A stretch of 64,000 nucleotides of DNA, from the NCBI RefSeq assembly GCF_001421565.1, contig NZ_LMKQ01000001.1, forward strand, positions 2,474,605-2,538,604. Direction: 5' to 3'. This stretch comes from Agromyces sp. Leaf222. Lineage in GTDB: Bacteria; Actinomycetota; Actinomycetes; Actinomycetales; Microbacteriaceae. Within the stretch, counting starts at the first letter, position 1; every line of letters starts with the position of its first letter. A program made the translations under genes and the position numbers. This document shows positions 34,981 to 44,389 of the stretch, piece after piece. The notes beneath the pieces were generated by a model. That model made no database searches. It had not been told where the DNA came from and saw nothing but the letters and a program-made list of their open reading frames with translations.

Positions 34981-35631
34981 CTACACGCCGCCGGCGGGAT
35001 GCAGTGCGCGCAGCTGCTGCCTGGTCAGTTCGCGCCGACGACGGCGGACGAACGGCGCGAGGACGCGCTTGACGCCTCCGGCCGTCGCACGGAAGGAGCG
35101 GATCGTGAGCCACACCGTGTCGTCGTCGCGGCGCTCGAGCACGAACGACTCCTCGCCGCTCTCGAGACCCTCGGCCGTGGTGCCGAACGCGTACCCGACC
35201 CGGCCTGGCTCGTCGATGACGTAGACGACGAGCACGGGGGTCTGCTGCGGGCGGAAGCGGCCGCGACGCACCAGCGTGGCCTGCATGCCGGAGGCGATGT
35301 ACGCGGTGCCGTCTTCGCCGAAGCGATCCTCGGTGCGCGGACCGGGCTGCTCGGCGAGCGGCGCACCCTCGACGTCGTAGACGATGCCGGGGTACTGGGC
35401 GCCGGTGCCGGCGGAGACCTCCGTCACCTCGTAGCCCGCGCCGCGCTGGATGCCCCAGGTCATGAGGGCCTCGGCCGCGCGGTCGAAGCGATCGGCACCG
35501 CTGCCGAGGCGCACGGTGTCTTCAGCGGGGCGGTATCCGGCGGGCGGGTACCGCATGAGGTCTGGCTCGAGCGTTGCACCGATCGAGCCGTACGTGACGG
35601 ACTGGTCGGTGAACGTGCTGCGTCGGGTCAT
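34981..35631 (-). CDS. DUF1990-family protein
   Basis: 216-residue cytosolic protein of unknown function. The DUF1990 core is recognisable: an RLGSGADRFDRAAEALMTWGIQRGAG segment, then a strand-rich part with GRVGYAFGTTAEGLESGEESFVLER and WLTIRSFRATAGG before a basic C-terminus. The fold is of the polyketide-cyclase/START type in relatives, which suggests binding of a small hydrophobic ligand (inference). Lies 11 nt after lepA and 2 nt before hemW. Confidence 0.85.
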   Translation of the reverse strand: MTRRSTFTDQSVTYGSIGATLEPDLMRYPPAGYRPAEDTVRLGSGADRFDRAAEALMTWGIQRGAGYEVTEVSAGTGAQYPGIVYDVEGAPLAEQPGPRTEDRFGEDGTAYIASGMQATLVRRGRFRPQQTPVLVVYVIDEPGRVGYAFGTTAEGLESGEESFVLERRDDDTVWLTIRSFRATAGGVKRVLAPFVRRRRRELTRQQLRALHPAGGV

Positions 35632-35642
35632 CGGCGGGCCTG

Positions 35643-37496
35643 CTACTTCGCGTCCTTCTTCTCGACATCGCCGCTCAGGGCGGCGATGAACGCCTCCTGC
35701 GGGACCTCGACCCGGCCGACCATCTTCATGCGCTTCTTGCCCTCCTTCTGCTTCTCGAGGAGCTTGCGCTTGCGGCTGATGTCACCGCCGTAGCACTTGG
35801 CGAGCACGTCTTTTCGCATCGCGCGGATCGACTCGCGCGCGATGATGCGAGCGCCGATCGCAGCCTGGATGGGCACCTCGAACTGCTGGCGAGGGATGAG
35901 CTTGCGCAGGCGTCCCGTCATGAGCACGCCGTAGGCGTAGGCCTTGTCGCGGTGCACGATCGCGCTGAATGCGTCGACCTGTTCACCCTGCAGCAGGATG
36001 TCGACCTTCACGAGGTCGGCGGCCTGATCGCCGATGGGCTCGTAGTCGAGCGACGCGTAGCCGGCCGTCTTCGACTTCAGCTGGTCGAAGAAGTCGAACA
36101 CGATCTCGCCGAGCGGGATGTTGTAGCGGATCTCGACCCGGTCTTCGCCGAGGTAGTCCATGCCGAGCAGCGAGCCGCGTCGCGACTGGCAGAGCTCCAT
36201 GATCGTGCCCACGTAGTCCTTGGGCGCGAGGATCGCGGCCTTCACCATCGGCTCGCGCACCTCGGAGATCTTCGCCCCCGTGGGGAACTCGCTCGGGTTC
36301 GTGACCGTCACGGTCTTCTTGTCTTCGGTCGTCACCTCGTAGACCACCGAAGGGGCGGTCGCGATGATGTCGAGGTCGAACTCGCGCTGCAGGCGCTCGG
36401 TGATGATCTCGAGGTGCAGCAGGCCGAGGAAGCCGGCGCGGAACCCGAAGCCCAGCGCGACCGACGTCTCGGGCTCGTAGACGAGTGCAGCGTCGGAGAG
36501 CTTCAGCTTGTCGAGCGCCTCGCGCAGCTCGGGGTAGTCGCTGCCGTCGATCGGGTAGAGGCCCGAGTAGACCATCGGCAGCGGCTCGGTGTAGCCGGGG
36601 AGCGCTTCGGTCGCGGGCTTGACCGCGGTGGTGACGGTGTCGCCCACCTTCGACTGACGTACGTCCTTCACGCCGGTGATGAGGTAGCCCACCTCGCCGA
36701 TGCCGAGGCCCTTCGTGGGCGTCGGCTCTGGCGCGCTCACGCCGATCTCGAGGATCTCGTGAGTGGCCCTCGTCGACATCATCTGGATGCGCTCGCGCGG
36801 GTTCAGATGCCCGTCGATCATGCGCACATAGGTGACCACGCCGCGGTAGCTGTCGTAGACGGAGTCGAAGATCATCGCGCGCGGCGGTGCCTCGGCATTG
36901 CCGACCGGGGCCGGGATGCGCTCGACGACCCGGTCGAGCAGGTCTTCGACGCCGAGGCCCGTCTTGCCCGAGACGCGCAGCACGTCGGCGGGGTCGCCGC
37001 CGATGAGCTCGGCGAGCTCGCGGGCGTACTTGTCGGGATCGGCAGCCGGCAGGTCGATCTTGTTCAGCACCGGGATGATCTCGAGGTCGTTCTCGAGCGC
37101 CAGGTAGAGGTTCGCGAGCGTCTGCGCCTCGATGCCCTGCGCGGCGTCGACCAGGAGGATCGCGCCCTCGCAGGCGGCGAGCGAACGCGACACCTCGTAG
37201 CTGAAGTCGACGTGGCCGGGGGTGTCGATCATGTTCAGGGCGTACGCGGTGTCGCCGACCTGCCATGGCATGCGCACAGCCTGGCTCTTGATCGTGATGC
37301 CGCGCTCGCGCTCGATGTCCATGCGGTCGAGGTACTGAGCGCGCATATCGCGGTCGCTCACCACCCCCGTGATGCCGAGCATGCGGTCGGCGAGCGTCGA
37401 CTTGCCATGGTCGATGTGCGCGATGATGCAGAAGTTGCGGATCAGCGCGGGATCGGTGGCGGCAGGCACCGGCGGGGTTACGGCTCTCGGAGACAT
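35643..37496 (-). CDS. lepA: Elongation factor 4 (LepA)
   Basis: Ribosome-associated GTPase acting in 30S biogenesis or back-translocation. 617 residues, normal. G1 AHIDHGKST, switch [13 protein letters not shown]3 DTPGHVDF, G4 NKIDLPAAD; the C-terminal LepA-specific domain ends with [24 protein letters not shown]. The start at 37496 gives the family N-terminus. TGGGAGAATCGAC lies at 37500-37512, so GAGAAT is 7 nt from the ATG. First gene of lepA-DUF1990-hemW; divergent from a histidine kinase gene. Confidence 0.97.
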   Translation of the reverse strand: MSPRAVTPPVPAATDPALIRNFCIIAHIDHGKSTLADRMLGITGVVSDRDMRAQYLDRMDIERERGITIKSQAVRMPWQVGDTAYALNMIDTPGHVDFSYEVSRSLAACEGAILLVDAAQGIEAQTLANLYLALENDLEIIPVLNKIDLPAADPDKYARELAELIGGDPADVLRVSGKTGLGVEDLLDRVVERIPAPVGNAEAPPRAMIFDSVYDSYRGVVTYVRMIDGHLNPRERIQMMSTRATHEILEIGVSAPEPTPTKGLGIGEVGYLITGVKDVRQSKVGDTVTTAVKPATEALPGYTEPLPMVYSGLYPIDGSDYPELREALDKLKLSDAALVYEPETSVALGFGFRAGFLGLLHLEIITERLQREFDLDIIATAPSVVYEVTTEDKKTVTVTNPSEFPTGAKISEVREPMVKAAILAPKDYVGTIMELCQSRRGSLLGMDYLGEDRVEIRYNIPLGEIVFDFFDQLKSKTAGYASLDYEPIGDQAADLVKVDILLQGEQVDAFSAIVHRDKAYAYGVLMTGRLRKLIPRQQFEVPIQAAIGARIIARESIRAMRKDVLAKCYGGDISRKRKLLEKQKEGKKRMKMVGRVEVPQEAFIAALSGDVEKKDAK

Positions 37497-37499
37497 CCT

Positions 37500-37512
37500 G
37501 TCGATTCTCCCA
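37500..37512 (-). promoter_or_regulatory. TGGGAGAATCGAC motif before lepA (extended -10-like)
   Basis: Same 13-mer as before dusB, here with a 7-nt gap from GAGAAT to the ATG, which fits a leaderless start. Confidence 0.4.
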
Positions 37513-37577
37513 CGAGTTGGGTTCGCACTTTCGACGGATGCCGCCCGCAGGCGCCCGCGACTACGCTGACACGCACC

Positions 37578-38822
37578 ATGACCGCGCCCGCAGCCCCCGC
37601 TCCACTGCCCTTCATCGACTTCGGGAGGGTCTCGCCGTCGGCCCTCAGGCCCGTGTTCGTCACGCTCCGTTTCGGCCTGCACGTGCTGGTCGTCGGGCTC
37701 GCGCTGTTCGTCATGATCCGCGCGCTGCTCGCCGACGACGCGAACGAGGGGGCCATCACGGTCCTGACCGTCGCGTTCCTGGCCTGCTACGCCGCCGGCA
37801 TCGCGGCCTCGAGCCGCAACCTCCCGCAGTGGGCGCGCGTGCTCTGGCTCACGGCCCTCCTCGCGCTCTGGGCCGGCATGTCGGCGATGACCCCGGATGC
37901 CGCGTTCCTCGCGTTCCCACTCTTCTTCCTCGAATTGCACGTGCTGGCCGCTCCCATCGCGGTGCCGCTCGTGATCGTCACGTTCGGCCTCTCGGTGTGG
38001 GGCACGGCGAGCCACCTCGGATTCGAGGTGGGCACGATCCTCGGCCCGCTCATCAGCGCGGGCGTCGCGATCGTCATCGGCCTCGGATACCGGGCGATGG
38101 CGCAGGAGACGAAGGACCGCCAGGCGCTCATCCTCGACCTCATCGCCACCCGCGAGGAGCTCTCGACGGCCAGCCGCGAGGCCGGAACGCTGGCCGAGCG
38201 CGAGCGCATCGCCCGCGAGATCCACGACACCGTGGCGCAGGGGCTCTCGAGCATCCAGATGCTCCTGCACGCCGCCGAACGCGACATCGCCGACGAGCGC
38301 ACACTCGACAAGCTGAGACTCGCCCGTGAAACGGCCTCCGAGAACCTCGCGGAGACCCGACGCTTCATTCGCGAGCTCAGTCCGCCCTCGCTCGACGAGC
38401 AGACGCTGCCCGCCGCGCTCCGACGCCTCGCGGCCGCCGTCGACGAGCAGGCAGCCCAGGCTGGCGCCGCGACCCGCGTCTCGTACTCGACGAGCGGCGA
38501 TCCCGTGACGCTGCCGATGTCGACCGACGCGACGCTGCTGCGCATCGCGCAGGGCGCGCTCGCGAACGTCTTGCGCCATGCTCGCGCCACGCGCGCCGAA
38601 CTCACCCTCAGCTACCTCGGCGACGAGGTCGCGCTCGACATCGTCGACGACGGCATCGGCTTCGACCCGACCGCGGTGGCCGCCGATCCCGGTGCCGAAC
38701 TGCGCTACGGCCTGCGGGCCATGCGCGAGCGCGCCGAACGCGAAGGCGGCTCGATCGAGGTCGAGTCGCACCCTGGCGATGGCACGGCCGTCGCCGTGCG
38801 GATCCCCGTGGTGACGGCGTGA
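37578..38822 (+). CDS. Sensor histidine kinase, HisKA_3 family
   Basis: 414-residue kinase. Five or six hydrophobic segments occupy residues 28-175, with little extracellular sequence; then a short coiled region, the phospho-acceptor His in [23 protein letters not shown], and an ATPase domain with [16 protein letters not shown] and [16 protein letters not shown] hexamer 10 nt before the ATG suggests a transcript with almost no leader. The TGA overlaps the GTG of the response regulator (GTGA). Divergent from lepA. Signal unknown. Confidence 0.94.
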   Translation: MTAPAAPAPLPFIDFGRVSPSALRPVFVTLRFGLHVLVVGLALFVMIRALLADDANEGAITVLTVAFLACYAAGIAASSRNLPQWARVLWLTALLALWAGMSAMTPDAAFLAFPLFFLELHVLAAPIAVPLVIVTFGLSVWGTASHLGFEVGTILGPLISAGVAIVIGLGYRAMAQETKDRQALILDLIATREELSTASREAGTLAERERIAREIHDTVAQGLSSIQMLLHAAERDIADERTLDKLRLARETASENLAETRRFIRELSPPSLDEQTLPAALRRLAAAVDEQAAQAGAATRVSYSTSGDPVTLPMSTDATLLRIAQGALANVLRHARATRAELTLSYLGDEVALDIVDDGIGFDPTAVAADPGAELRYGLRAMRERAEREGGSIEVESHPGDGTAVAVRIPVVTA

Positions 38823-39481
38823 GCGGTCCCGTGGACCCGTCCGCCGACGCGGACGGCGAGGCCATTCGACTCCTCATCGCCGACGACCACCCGGTCGTCC
38901 GCGCCGGCGTCCGCGCCATGCTCGAGGCCGAGGCCGACCTCGTGGTCGTCGCCGACGTCGCCGGTGCGGATGCCGCGGTCCGCCGTGCCGCCGACGGCGA
39001 CGTCGACGTCGTGCTCATGGACCTGCAGTTCCCGTCGGACATGCAGGGCGCGGAGGCGACCCGGCACATCCGATCGAAGGACCACGCGCCCCGTGTGCTC
39101 GTGCTCACCAACTACGACACCGATGCCGACATCCTGAGCGCGATCGAGGCGGGCGCGAGCGGCTACCTCCTCAAGGACGCGCCGCCGGCCGAGCTCGTCG
39201 CGGCGATCCGCGCGGCGGCGACGGGCGAACCGGCGTTCGCCCCCGGCGTCTCGTCCCGCCTCGACGCGAACGACGGCCTCGAGCGGCTGACCGGCCGGGA
39301 GGCCGAGGTGCTCGGCCTCGTGGCGAGCGGGTACACGAACCGGGATATCGGGCGCGCGCTGTTCCTCAGCGAGGCGACCGTCAAGTCGCACCTCGTGCAC
39401 ATCTTCGCCAAGCTCGAGGTCGGCTCTCGCACCGCGGCGGTCGCCCGGGCCCGCGACCTCGGCATCATCCGCTCGAGCTGA
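38819..39481 (+). CDS. Response regulator, NarL/LuxR family
   Basis: 220-residue partner of the preceding kinase. Receiver domain with [11 protein letters not shown], the acceptor Asp in [13 protein letters not shown] (residue 66) and the switch Lys in YLLKDAPP; C-terminal LuxR DNA-binding domain [51 protein letters not shown]. Start GTG overlaps the kinase stop by 4 nt. No obvious target gene adjoins it; rpsT follows with its own promoter. Confidence 0.95.
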   Translation: MSGPVDPSADADGEAIRLLIADDHPVVRAGVRAMLEAEADLVVVADVAGADAAVRRAADGDVDVVLMDLQFPSDMQGAEATRHIRSKDHAPRVLVLTNYDTDADILSAIEAGASGYLLKDAPPAELVAAIRAAATGEPAFAPGVSSRLDANDGLERLTGREAEVLGLVASGYTNRDIGRALFLSEATVKSHLVHIFAKLEVGSRTAAVARARDLGIIRSS

Positions 39482-39514
39482 ACGGCCTCCGTCCTGCGTC
39501 CCGACCCCGGCGCA

Positions 39515-39544
39515 TTGGTGCCGCGAGCGTGATGCTGGTATCGT
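39515..39544 (+). promoter_or_regulatory. rpsT promoter
   Basis: TTGGTG (39515-39520), 18-bp spacer, TATCGT (39539-39544) preceded by TGG (extended -10). It predicts a leader of about 100 nt before rpsT, long enough for the S20 translational autoregulation known in other bacteria. Confidence 0.65.
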
Positions 39545-39652
39545 TGCCTGTTGGCTTGCGTGTGGGTCCCACCCCGCACGATTCGCCGCGCGAGGCCCCT
39601 CTACCTTCGCTCGGCACATCCGGTACCCGCACAAGAACGAAAGACGAACCAC

Positions 39653-39913
39653 GTGGCAAACATCAAGTCGCAGATCAAGCGCATCAAGACGAACCTGAAG
39701 GCTCAGGAGCGCAACAAGGCGGTCAAGAGCCAGGTCAAGAGCGCCGTCCGCGCCGCTCGCGAGGCCATCGCTACGGGTGACAAGGACAAGGCCATCGCCG
39801 CCGTCCGCGTCGCCGGTCGCAAGCTCGACAAGGCCGCCAGCAAGGGCGTCATCCACAAGAACCAGGCCGCGAACCGCAAGTCGGCCATCGCGAAGCAGGT
39901 CGCCGCGCTGTAA
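39653..39913 (+). CDS. rpsT: 30S ribosomal protein S20
   Basis: 86 residues, Lys/Arg/Ala-rich all-helical primary rRNA-binding protein of the small subunit ([20 protein letters not shown], then [20 protein letters not shown]). Start GTG at 39653 with GAAAG upstream. Codon use differs from neighbours only in favouring AAG and CGC, as expected for a highly expressed gene. Followed by a strong terminator. Confidence 0.97.
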   Translation: MANIKSQIKRIKTNLKAQERNKAVKSQVKSAVRAAREAIATGDKDKAIAAVRVAGRKLDKAASKGVIHKNQAANRKSAIAKQVAAL

Positions 39914-39928
39914 AGCACGTCGCCTGAT

Positions 39929-39961
39929 CGAACGCCCCGCACGAGTCGTGCGGGGCGTTCG
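39929..39961 (+). terminator. Terminator of rpsT
   Basis: Self-complementary 33-nt element: arms of 16 nt around a central G (CGAACGCCCCGCACGA and its complement), giving a long GC-rich hairpin 16 nt after the rpsT stop. Also usable by holA from the other side. Confidence 0.85.
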
Positions 39962-40033
39962 TCGTTTCACGGGCGCTGGGCCCGGTGTGCGCCGTGGGGT
40001 GTGCGCAGAAAGGTCACGACCGTGCGAGGGGGA

Positions 40034-41077
40034 CTACGCGAGGTCGCGGCCGCGCGAGGCGATGACCCCGACGAGCCGCTCGAGGGCGAACACGGGATCG
40101 CGCTCGGCTCCCTTGACCGCGGCATCGGTTCGGGCGAGCTGCACGATGGCCTGCTGGAGACCTTCGTCGGTCCACCCGGCGAGGTCGCGCCGTGCGCGGT
40201 CGACCTGCCACGGCGCGAGTCCGAGCGACGAGGCGACCCCTGCCCCGCCGCCGCGCACACCGGACACCTTGGCCATGGTGCGGATCTTCATCGCGAAGGC
40301 GGCGACCATCGGCACGGGGTCGGCGCCGCTGTCGAGCGCATGCCTGAGCGCGACGAGCGCCTCGCCGTGGCGGCCGGCGATCGCGGAATCGGCGACCTCG
40401 AAGGCGTTGGTCTCGACGCGACCGCCGTAGTACTTCGCGACCACGGCCTCGGTGATGTCTCCGGGGGCGTCGGCGAGCAGTTGCCGGCACGCGGCGTCGA
40501 GTTCGGCGAGGTCGTCGCTGAAGGCCGCCACGAGTGCGCGCAACGCCCGCGGAGCGATCGAGCGGCCCGCTGCGCGGATCTCGGTCTGCACGAAGTCCTG
40601 CTTGTCGGACTCGCGCTTCAGCTCGGCGCACACGATCTCGATGGCCTCGCCGTCGCCGGATCGGATCGCGTCGAGCATCTTCTTGCCGCGGACGCCGCCG
40701 CGATGGCGCACGACGACCGTCGTCGACTCGGTCGGCTGGCCCACGAAGTCGACCATGTCGAGGATGAGGTCGTCGGTCGCCTTCTCGGCGCCGTCGATGC
40801 GGATCAGCCGCGCCTCGCCGAAGAGCGATGGGCTCGCGAGCGTCAGGAGTTCGCCGCGCTGGTAGCCGTCGCCGGCGATCTCGCTGACCTCGAGATCGGG
40901 GTCTTCGGCCCGCAACCGCTCGCGCAGGAGGCTCGAGGCCCGCTCGGCGAGCACGTCTTCTGGACCCGAGATGAGCACGATCGGCGCCGGTCGCACCTGG
41001 TTGTAGGTGAGCTGCGGAATCGCCGCCGCCTTCGCCCGCGTGCTGCCACGCGCCGCCCCACCGGATCGAGCCGCCAC
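40034..41077 (-). CDS. holA: DNA polymerase III subunit delta
   Basis: Clamp-loader subunit that opens the beta clamp. 347 residues. N-terminal AAA+-like domain with PIVLISGPEDVLAERASSLL, the middle PRALRALVAAFSDDLAELDAACRQL and the C-terminal collar domain ending GAERDPVFALERLVGVIA. Walker A is degenerate, as usual for delta. GTG at 41077 with a strong GGGAGG site 6 nt upstream. Follows comEC by 23 nt; the comEA-comEC-holA order is conserved in actinobacteria. Confidence 0.93.
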   Translation of the reverse strand: MAARSGGAARGSTRAKAAAIPQLTYNQVRPAPIVLISGPEDVLAERASSLLRERLRAEDPDLEVSEIAGDGYQRGELLTLASPSLFGEARLIRIDGAEKATDDLILDMVDFVGQPTESTTVVVRHRGGVRGKKMLDAIRSGDGEAIEIVCAELKRESDKQDFVQTEIRAAGRSIAPRALRALVAAFSDDLAELDAACRQLLADAPGDITEAVVAKYYGGRVETNAFEVADSAIAGRHGEALVALRHALDSGADPVPMVAAFAMKIRTMAKVSGVRGGGAGVASSLGLAPWQVDRARRDLAGWTDEGLQQAIVQLARTDAAVKGAERDPVFALERLVGVIASRGRDLA

Positions 41078-41100
41078 GGCACCTCCCTTTCGCGTCAAGT

Positions 41101-43554
41101 CTACGGGCGTGGTGCGACATCCCCGGCGGTGCGCTCGGTCCAGAGGCCGAACCCGCCGCCGTCGTGCGCGGTGAGCAGCGAGGTGCCCGAGCGGTCGCTG
41201 CGCACCGGCACGGTGCCCACCCGGGCGAGCAGGTCGAGCAGCCCATCGGTCGGATGGCCGTACCCGTTGTCGGCGCCGACGCCGATGACGCCGACGGTCG
41301 CCGAGAGGGCCTCGTAGAGGCGTTCGCTCTGGTCGGCCGAGCCGTGGTGGGCGACCTTCACGAGGTCGACGGGCTCGATCGGCGCCGACGCGAGCAGTCG
41401 TGCCTGCGCCTGCTCGCCGAGGTCGCCGAGGAAGATCGCACGCCCGAGATCGCCCTCGAGTTCGAGCACGACGCTGGCGTCGTTGCCGGGCGCCGTGCCG
41501 GCGGGCGGCCAGAGCACGCTCCAGCGCGAGTCGCCCAGCACGCCCCGGCGACCCGCTTCGACTTCGACGGCATCCGCACCGGCCGCGAGGAGCGGGTCGA
41601 GCACGTTCGAGGAGCGCTCGTCGTCGAGTGGGCCGTGGATCACCGTCGTCACCATGCCGACGACCGCACCGCTGCCCGCGACGTGGTCGGCATCCCAATG
41701 GGTGAGCACGAGCAGGTCGATGCGCTCGATGCCCAGCAGGTCGAGGCACCGCCGGAGCGCCGAGGCATCGGGTCCGGTGTCGACGAGCGCGGTCGCCCCC
41801 TCTGAGCGCACCAGCACGGCGTCGCCCTGCCCGACGTCGCAGTCCGCGACATCCCACTCCCCCGGGTGTGCCGCCCGCGCGACGGCGGACGGGCCGAGCA
41901 CGGCGCCGATCGGCACGGCGACGAGCAGCACCAGGAGCACGATCGCCGTGCGGCGCACCATGGGACCGCCGCGGCGATCGAGCAGCAGCCACACGCCGAA
42001 CACCGTCGCGGCGAGCAGGATGCACGCGCCGCCGGCGTCGGGCAGCCACGGCAGCCGGCCGCCGGGAAGGCCGGCGGCGCCGTGCGCGACGAGGGCGATC
42101 CACGATGCGGGAACCCACGCGACCTGCAGGAAGGCGAATCCGACCGACGGCAGGAACGGCAGCAAAAGGCATCCGAGCATGCCCACGACGGTGCCGACCG
42201 GTGCCGCGGGTGCGGCGAGGAGGTTCGCCGGAATCCCGTAGACCGCGATCGCCGGGTCGAGCAGGATGAGCACCGGCTGGCACGCCAGTTGCGCCGCGAC
42301 CGGCACCGCGAGCACCACGGCGAGCGGAGTCGGCATCACGTCGGCGAGGCGAAGGGCCAACGGCCCCGCCAGCAGGAGGAGGCCGGCGGTCGCGGCGGCG
42401 GACAACGCGAACCCGTAGTCGCGCGCGAGCCACGGATCCTGCACGAGGAGCACCACCACGGCGACCGACAATGCGGACGTTCCGCCAGCACGCCGCGACG
42501 ACGCCACGCCGATGAGGATCACGACCGCCATCGCCGCGGCCCGGATGACGCTCGCCTGCGGCGTCACGAGCACGACGAAGCCGGCGAGGGCGACGAGGGC
42601 GACGACGACCCGGGTGCGCCGGCCGAGTCCGCACGCGGCGGCGAGACCGAACGCGGCCGCCGTCACGATCGCGCAGTTCGCGCCGGAGACCGCGGTGAGG
42701 TGCGTCAGCGAACTCGCCTTCATGGCGGCATCGAGGTCGGCGCCGACCGCCGAGGTGTCGCCGATCGCGAGGCCGGGCACGAGCGCGGCACCGTCGCCGT
42801 CGAGGTCGGCCGCGGCATCCGCGAACCCCCGGCGCAGCTCGGCGGCCCACGCGAGCCATGCCGGCGGCCCGGAGACGAGTTCGACGCGGTCGGGCGAGAC
42901 GAGTCGGAACGCGCTGGCCTCGTCGGTGGACAGCTGCTGCGCGCGTGCGGAGAAGGCGAGGCGCGAACCCCATTCGACGTTCGTCGAGGCGCTCAGCCCG
43001 ACCGTGACGGGCACGCCGGCCGCGAGGCTGCCGTCGACGCTCACGAGCACGCCGTCGACCCGGACCATCGGCTCGTCGGCGGCCCAGACCGCGGCGCGCA
43101 TCGGACGTGGCGCCGTCGTCGCCTGCATGACGACGTCGATCGTGCGACGACCCTCCGCGGCGGCGGTCAGGGGCGACCGCTCGCGCTCCGCGAGTCCGGC
43201 TGCGGCGGCCGTCGCGGCCAGTGCCGCACCGGATGCCACGACGAGGAGCGTCGCCGCGACGGCGACCACGGCCCGAAGGCTCGGCGCCCGACGGCCGGAA
43301 CGCGACGCGCTCGCAGCGAGCTCGACACCTGCGTCTCGGTGGCGGGCACCACCGAGGCAGGGCCGGTACCGGTGCCGGTGCCCGTGCCCGTGCCGCAGCG
43401 CCACGCATCCGAGCACCCCGACCGCGACGATCGCGAGGCCCCAGAGCGCCGCGGCCGTCATCCATGCGCTCACGCCGAGCCCCGGCGCACCGACCGCCGC
43501 CCACGCGGCGGCCCACGCCGCGCACGCGGGCAGCAGCATCCGCAGGTCGTGCAC
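41101..43554 (-). CDS. comEC: ComEC/Rec2-family DNA-uptake channel protein
   Basis: 817-residue membrane protein. The hydrophobic Competence domain (about residues 230-540, containing HLTAVSGANCAIVTAAAFGLA) forms the putative DNA channel; a C-terminal metallo-beta-lactamase domain carries LLVLTHWDADHVAGS, the metal-binding THxDxDH form, and VAHHGSADQS. An OB-like N-terminal region precedes. The GTG at 43554 begins VHDLRMLLPACAAW, one nt before the comEA stop on the coding strand. With comEA it forms the late competence pair; no pilus genes are in view, so natural transformation is only a possibility. Confidence 0.93.
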   Translation of the reverse strand: MHDLRMLLPACAAWAAAWAAVGAPGLGVSAWMTAAALWGLAIVAVGVLGCVALRHGHGHRHRYRPCLGGARHRDAGVELAASASRSGRRAPSLRAVVAVAATLLVVASGAALAATAAAAGLAERERSPLTAAAEGRRTIDVVMQATTAPRPMRAAVWAADEPMVRVDGVLVSVDGSLAAGVPVTVGLSASTNVEWGSRLAFSARAQQLSTDEASAFRLVSPDRVELVSGPPAWLAWAAELRRGFADAAADLDGDGAALVPGLAIGDTSAVGADLDAAMKASSLTHLTAVSGANCAIVTAAAFGLAAACGLGRRTRVVVALVALAGFVVLVTPQASVIRAAAMAVVILIGVASSRRAGGTSALSVAVVVLLVQDPWLARDYGFALSAAATAGLLLLAGPLALRLADVMPTPLAVVLAVPVAAQLACQPVLILLDPAIAVYGIPANLLAAPAAPVGTVVGMLGCLLLPFLPSVGFAFLQVAWVPASWIALVAHGAAGLPGGRLPWLPDAGGACILLAATVFGVWLLLDRRGGPMVRRTAIVLLVLLVAVPIGAVLGPSAVARAAHPGEWDVADCDVGQGDAVLVRSEGATALVDTGPDASALRRCLDLLGIERIDLLVLTHWDADHVAGSGAVVGMVTTVIHGPLDDERSSNVLDPLLAAGADAVEVEAGRRGVLGDSRWSVLWPPAGTAPGNDASVVLELEGDLGRAIFLGDLGEQAQARLLASAPIEPVDLVKVAHHGSADQSERLYEALSATVGVIGVGADNGYGHPTDGLLDLLARVGTVPVRSDRSGTSLLTAHDGGGFGLWTERTAGDVAPRP

Positions 43555-44274
43555 TCAGAGCGCCACGAGTTCGGCGAGCCCGGCGAACACGGCGTCGCCG
43601 ATGCCCGTCACGTCGAGCAGCTGGTCGACGCTCGTGAACGGCCCGTTCGCCTCGCGGTAGTCGAGGATGCGCTGCGCGAGGGCGGGGCCGATGCGCGGCA
43701 GGGTGTCGAGCTCGGCGACGCCGGCCGTGTTCAGGTGCACGAGTCCATCGGATGCGCCGCCGCCACCGGCCGCCCCGCCGGGCCCGGGCCCGGCGACGGG
43801 CGCCTCGCCGATCGCGAACACGACGAGTTGCTCGCCGTCGACGACGGGTCTGGCGAGGTTCACGCCCGCGGGATCGGCATCGGCCGTGAACCCTCCGGCC
43901 GCGGCGACCGCATCGACCACGCGCGCGCCGTCGTCGAGCTCGACGAGACCGGGCCGGGTGACCGCGCCGAGCACGTGCACGAGCAGGGGCAGCGGTTCGC
44001 CGACCGCGCCGCCCGCCGAGTCGTCGCCGCTCGATGGATCCACCGCGTCGGTCGTACCGCCGCCCGCACCCGCTCCCGAGACCGATGAGCCGCCGATGAC
44101 CTCCTGCGACCCGCCCCCGCCCGACGCGAACGAGATGACGGCGGCCGCGGCGACGGCCGCGACGAAGAGCACGACGGCGGCGCCCACGGCGATGCGGACG
44201 CGGGGCCCCGCGCGTCGCGCGGCGGGATCGAGCGCGTCGAGCGCATCACGGGCATCGAGCGGTTCGGCGGGCAT
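43555..44274 (-). CDS. comEA: ComEA-like helix-hairpin-helix DNA-binding protein
   Basis: 239 residues: basic cytoplasmic start, one membrane anchor (about residues 27-50), Gly/Ser-rich linker, an SLBB domain (VHVLGAVTRPGLVELDDGARVVDAVAAAGG), a Gly/Ala linker, and two C-terminal helix-hairpin-helix motifs (LNTAGVAELDTLPRIGPALAQRILDYREANGPF). It binds incoming double-stranded DNA at the cell surface and passes it to ComEC. A TAGCGT hexamer 6 nt before the ATG implies a leaderless message for the comEA-comEC-holA operon. Confidence 0.94.
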   Translation of the reverse strand: MPAEPLDARDALDALDPAARRAGPRVRIAVGAAVVLFVAAVAAAAVISFASGGGGSQEVIGGSSVSGAGAGGGTTDAVDPSSGDDSAGGAVGEPLPLLVHVLGAVTRPGLVELDDGARVVDAVAAAGGFTADADPAGVNLARPVVDGEQLVVFAIGEAPVAGPGPGGAAGGGGASDGLVHLNTAGVAELDTLPRIGPALAQRILDYREANGPFTSVDQLLDVTGIGDAVFAGLAELVAL

Positions 44275-44280
44275 GCCCGC

Positions 44281-44286
44281 ACGCTA
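44281..44286 (-). promoter_or_regulatory. -10 element of comEA operon (leaderless)
   Basis: TAGCGT, 6 nt before the comEA ATG. Confidence 0.5.
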
Positions 44287-44353
44287 TCGACGCCCGGGAA
44301 CGGGAAACGGCCGACCGAACCGAAGCCCGGCCGGCCGATGCCGGTGATGCGCT

Positions 44354-44377
44354 GGGGAGGAGCGGTCGCCCCTCCCC
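44354..44377 (-). terminator. Terminator hairpin after leuS
   Basis: GGGGAGG/CCTCCCC arms (44354-44360, 44371-44377), 12 nt after the leuS stop. Short but GC-only. Confidence 0.5.
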
Positions 44378-44389
44378 GAAGCGAGGAAC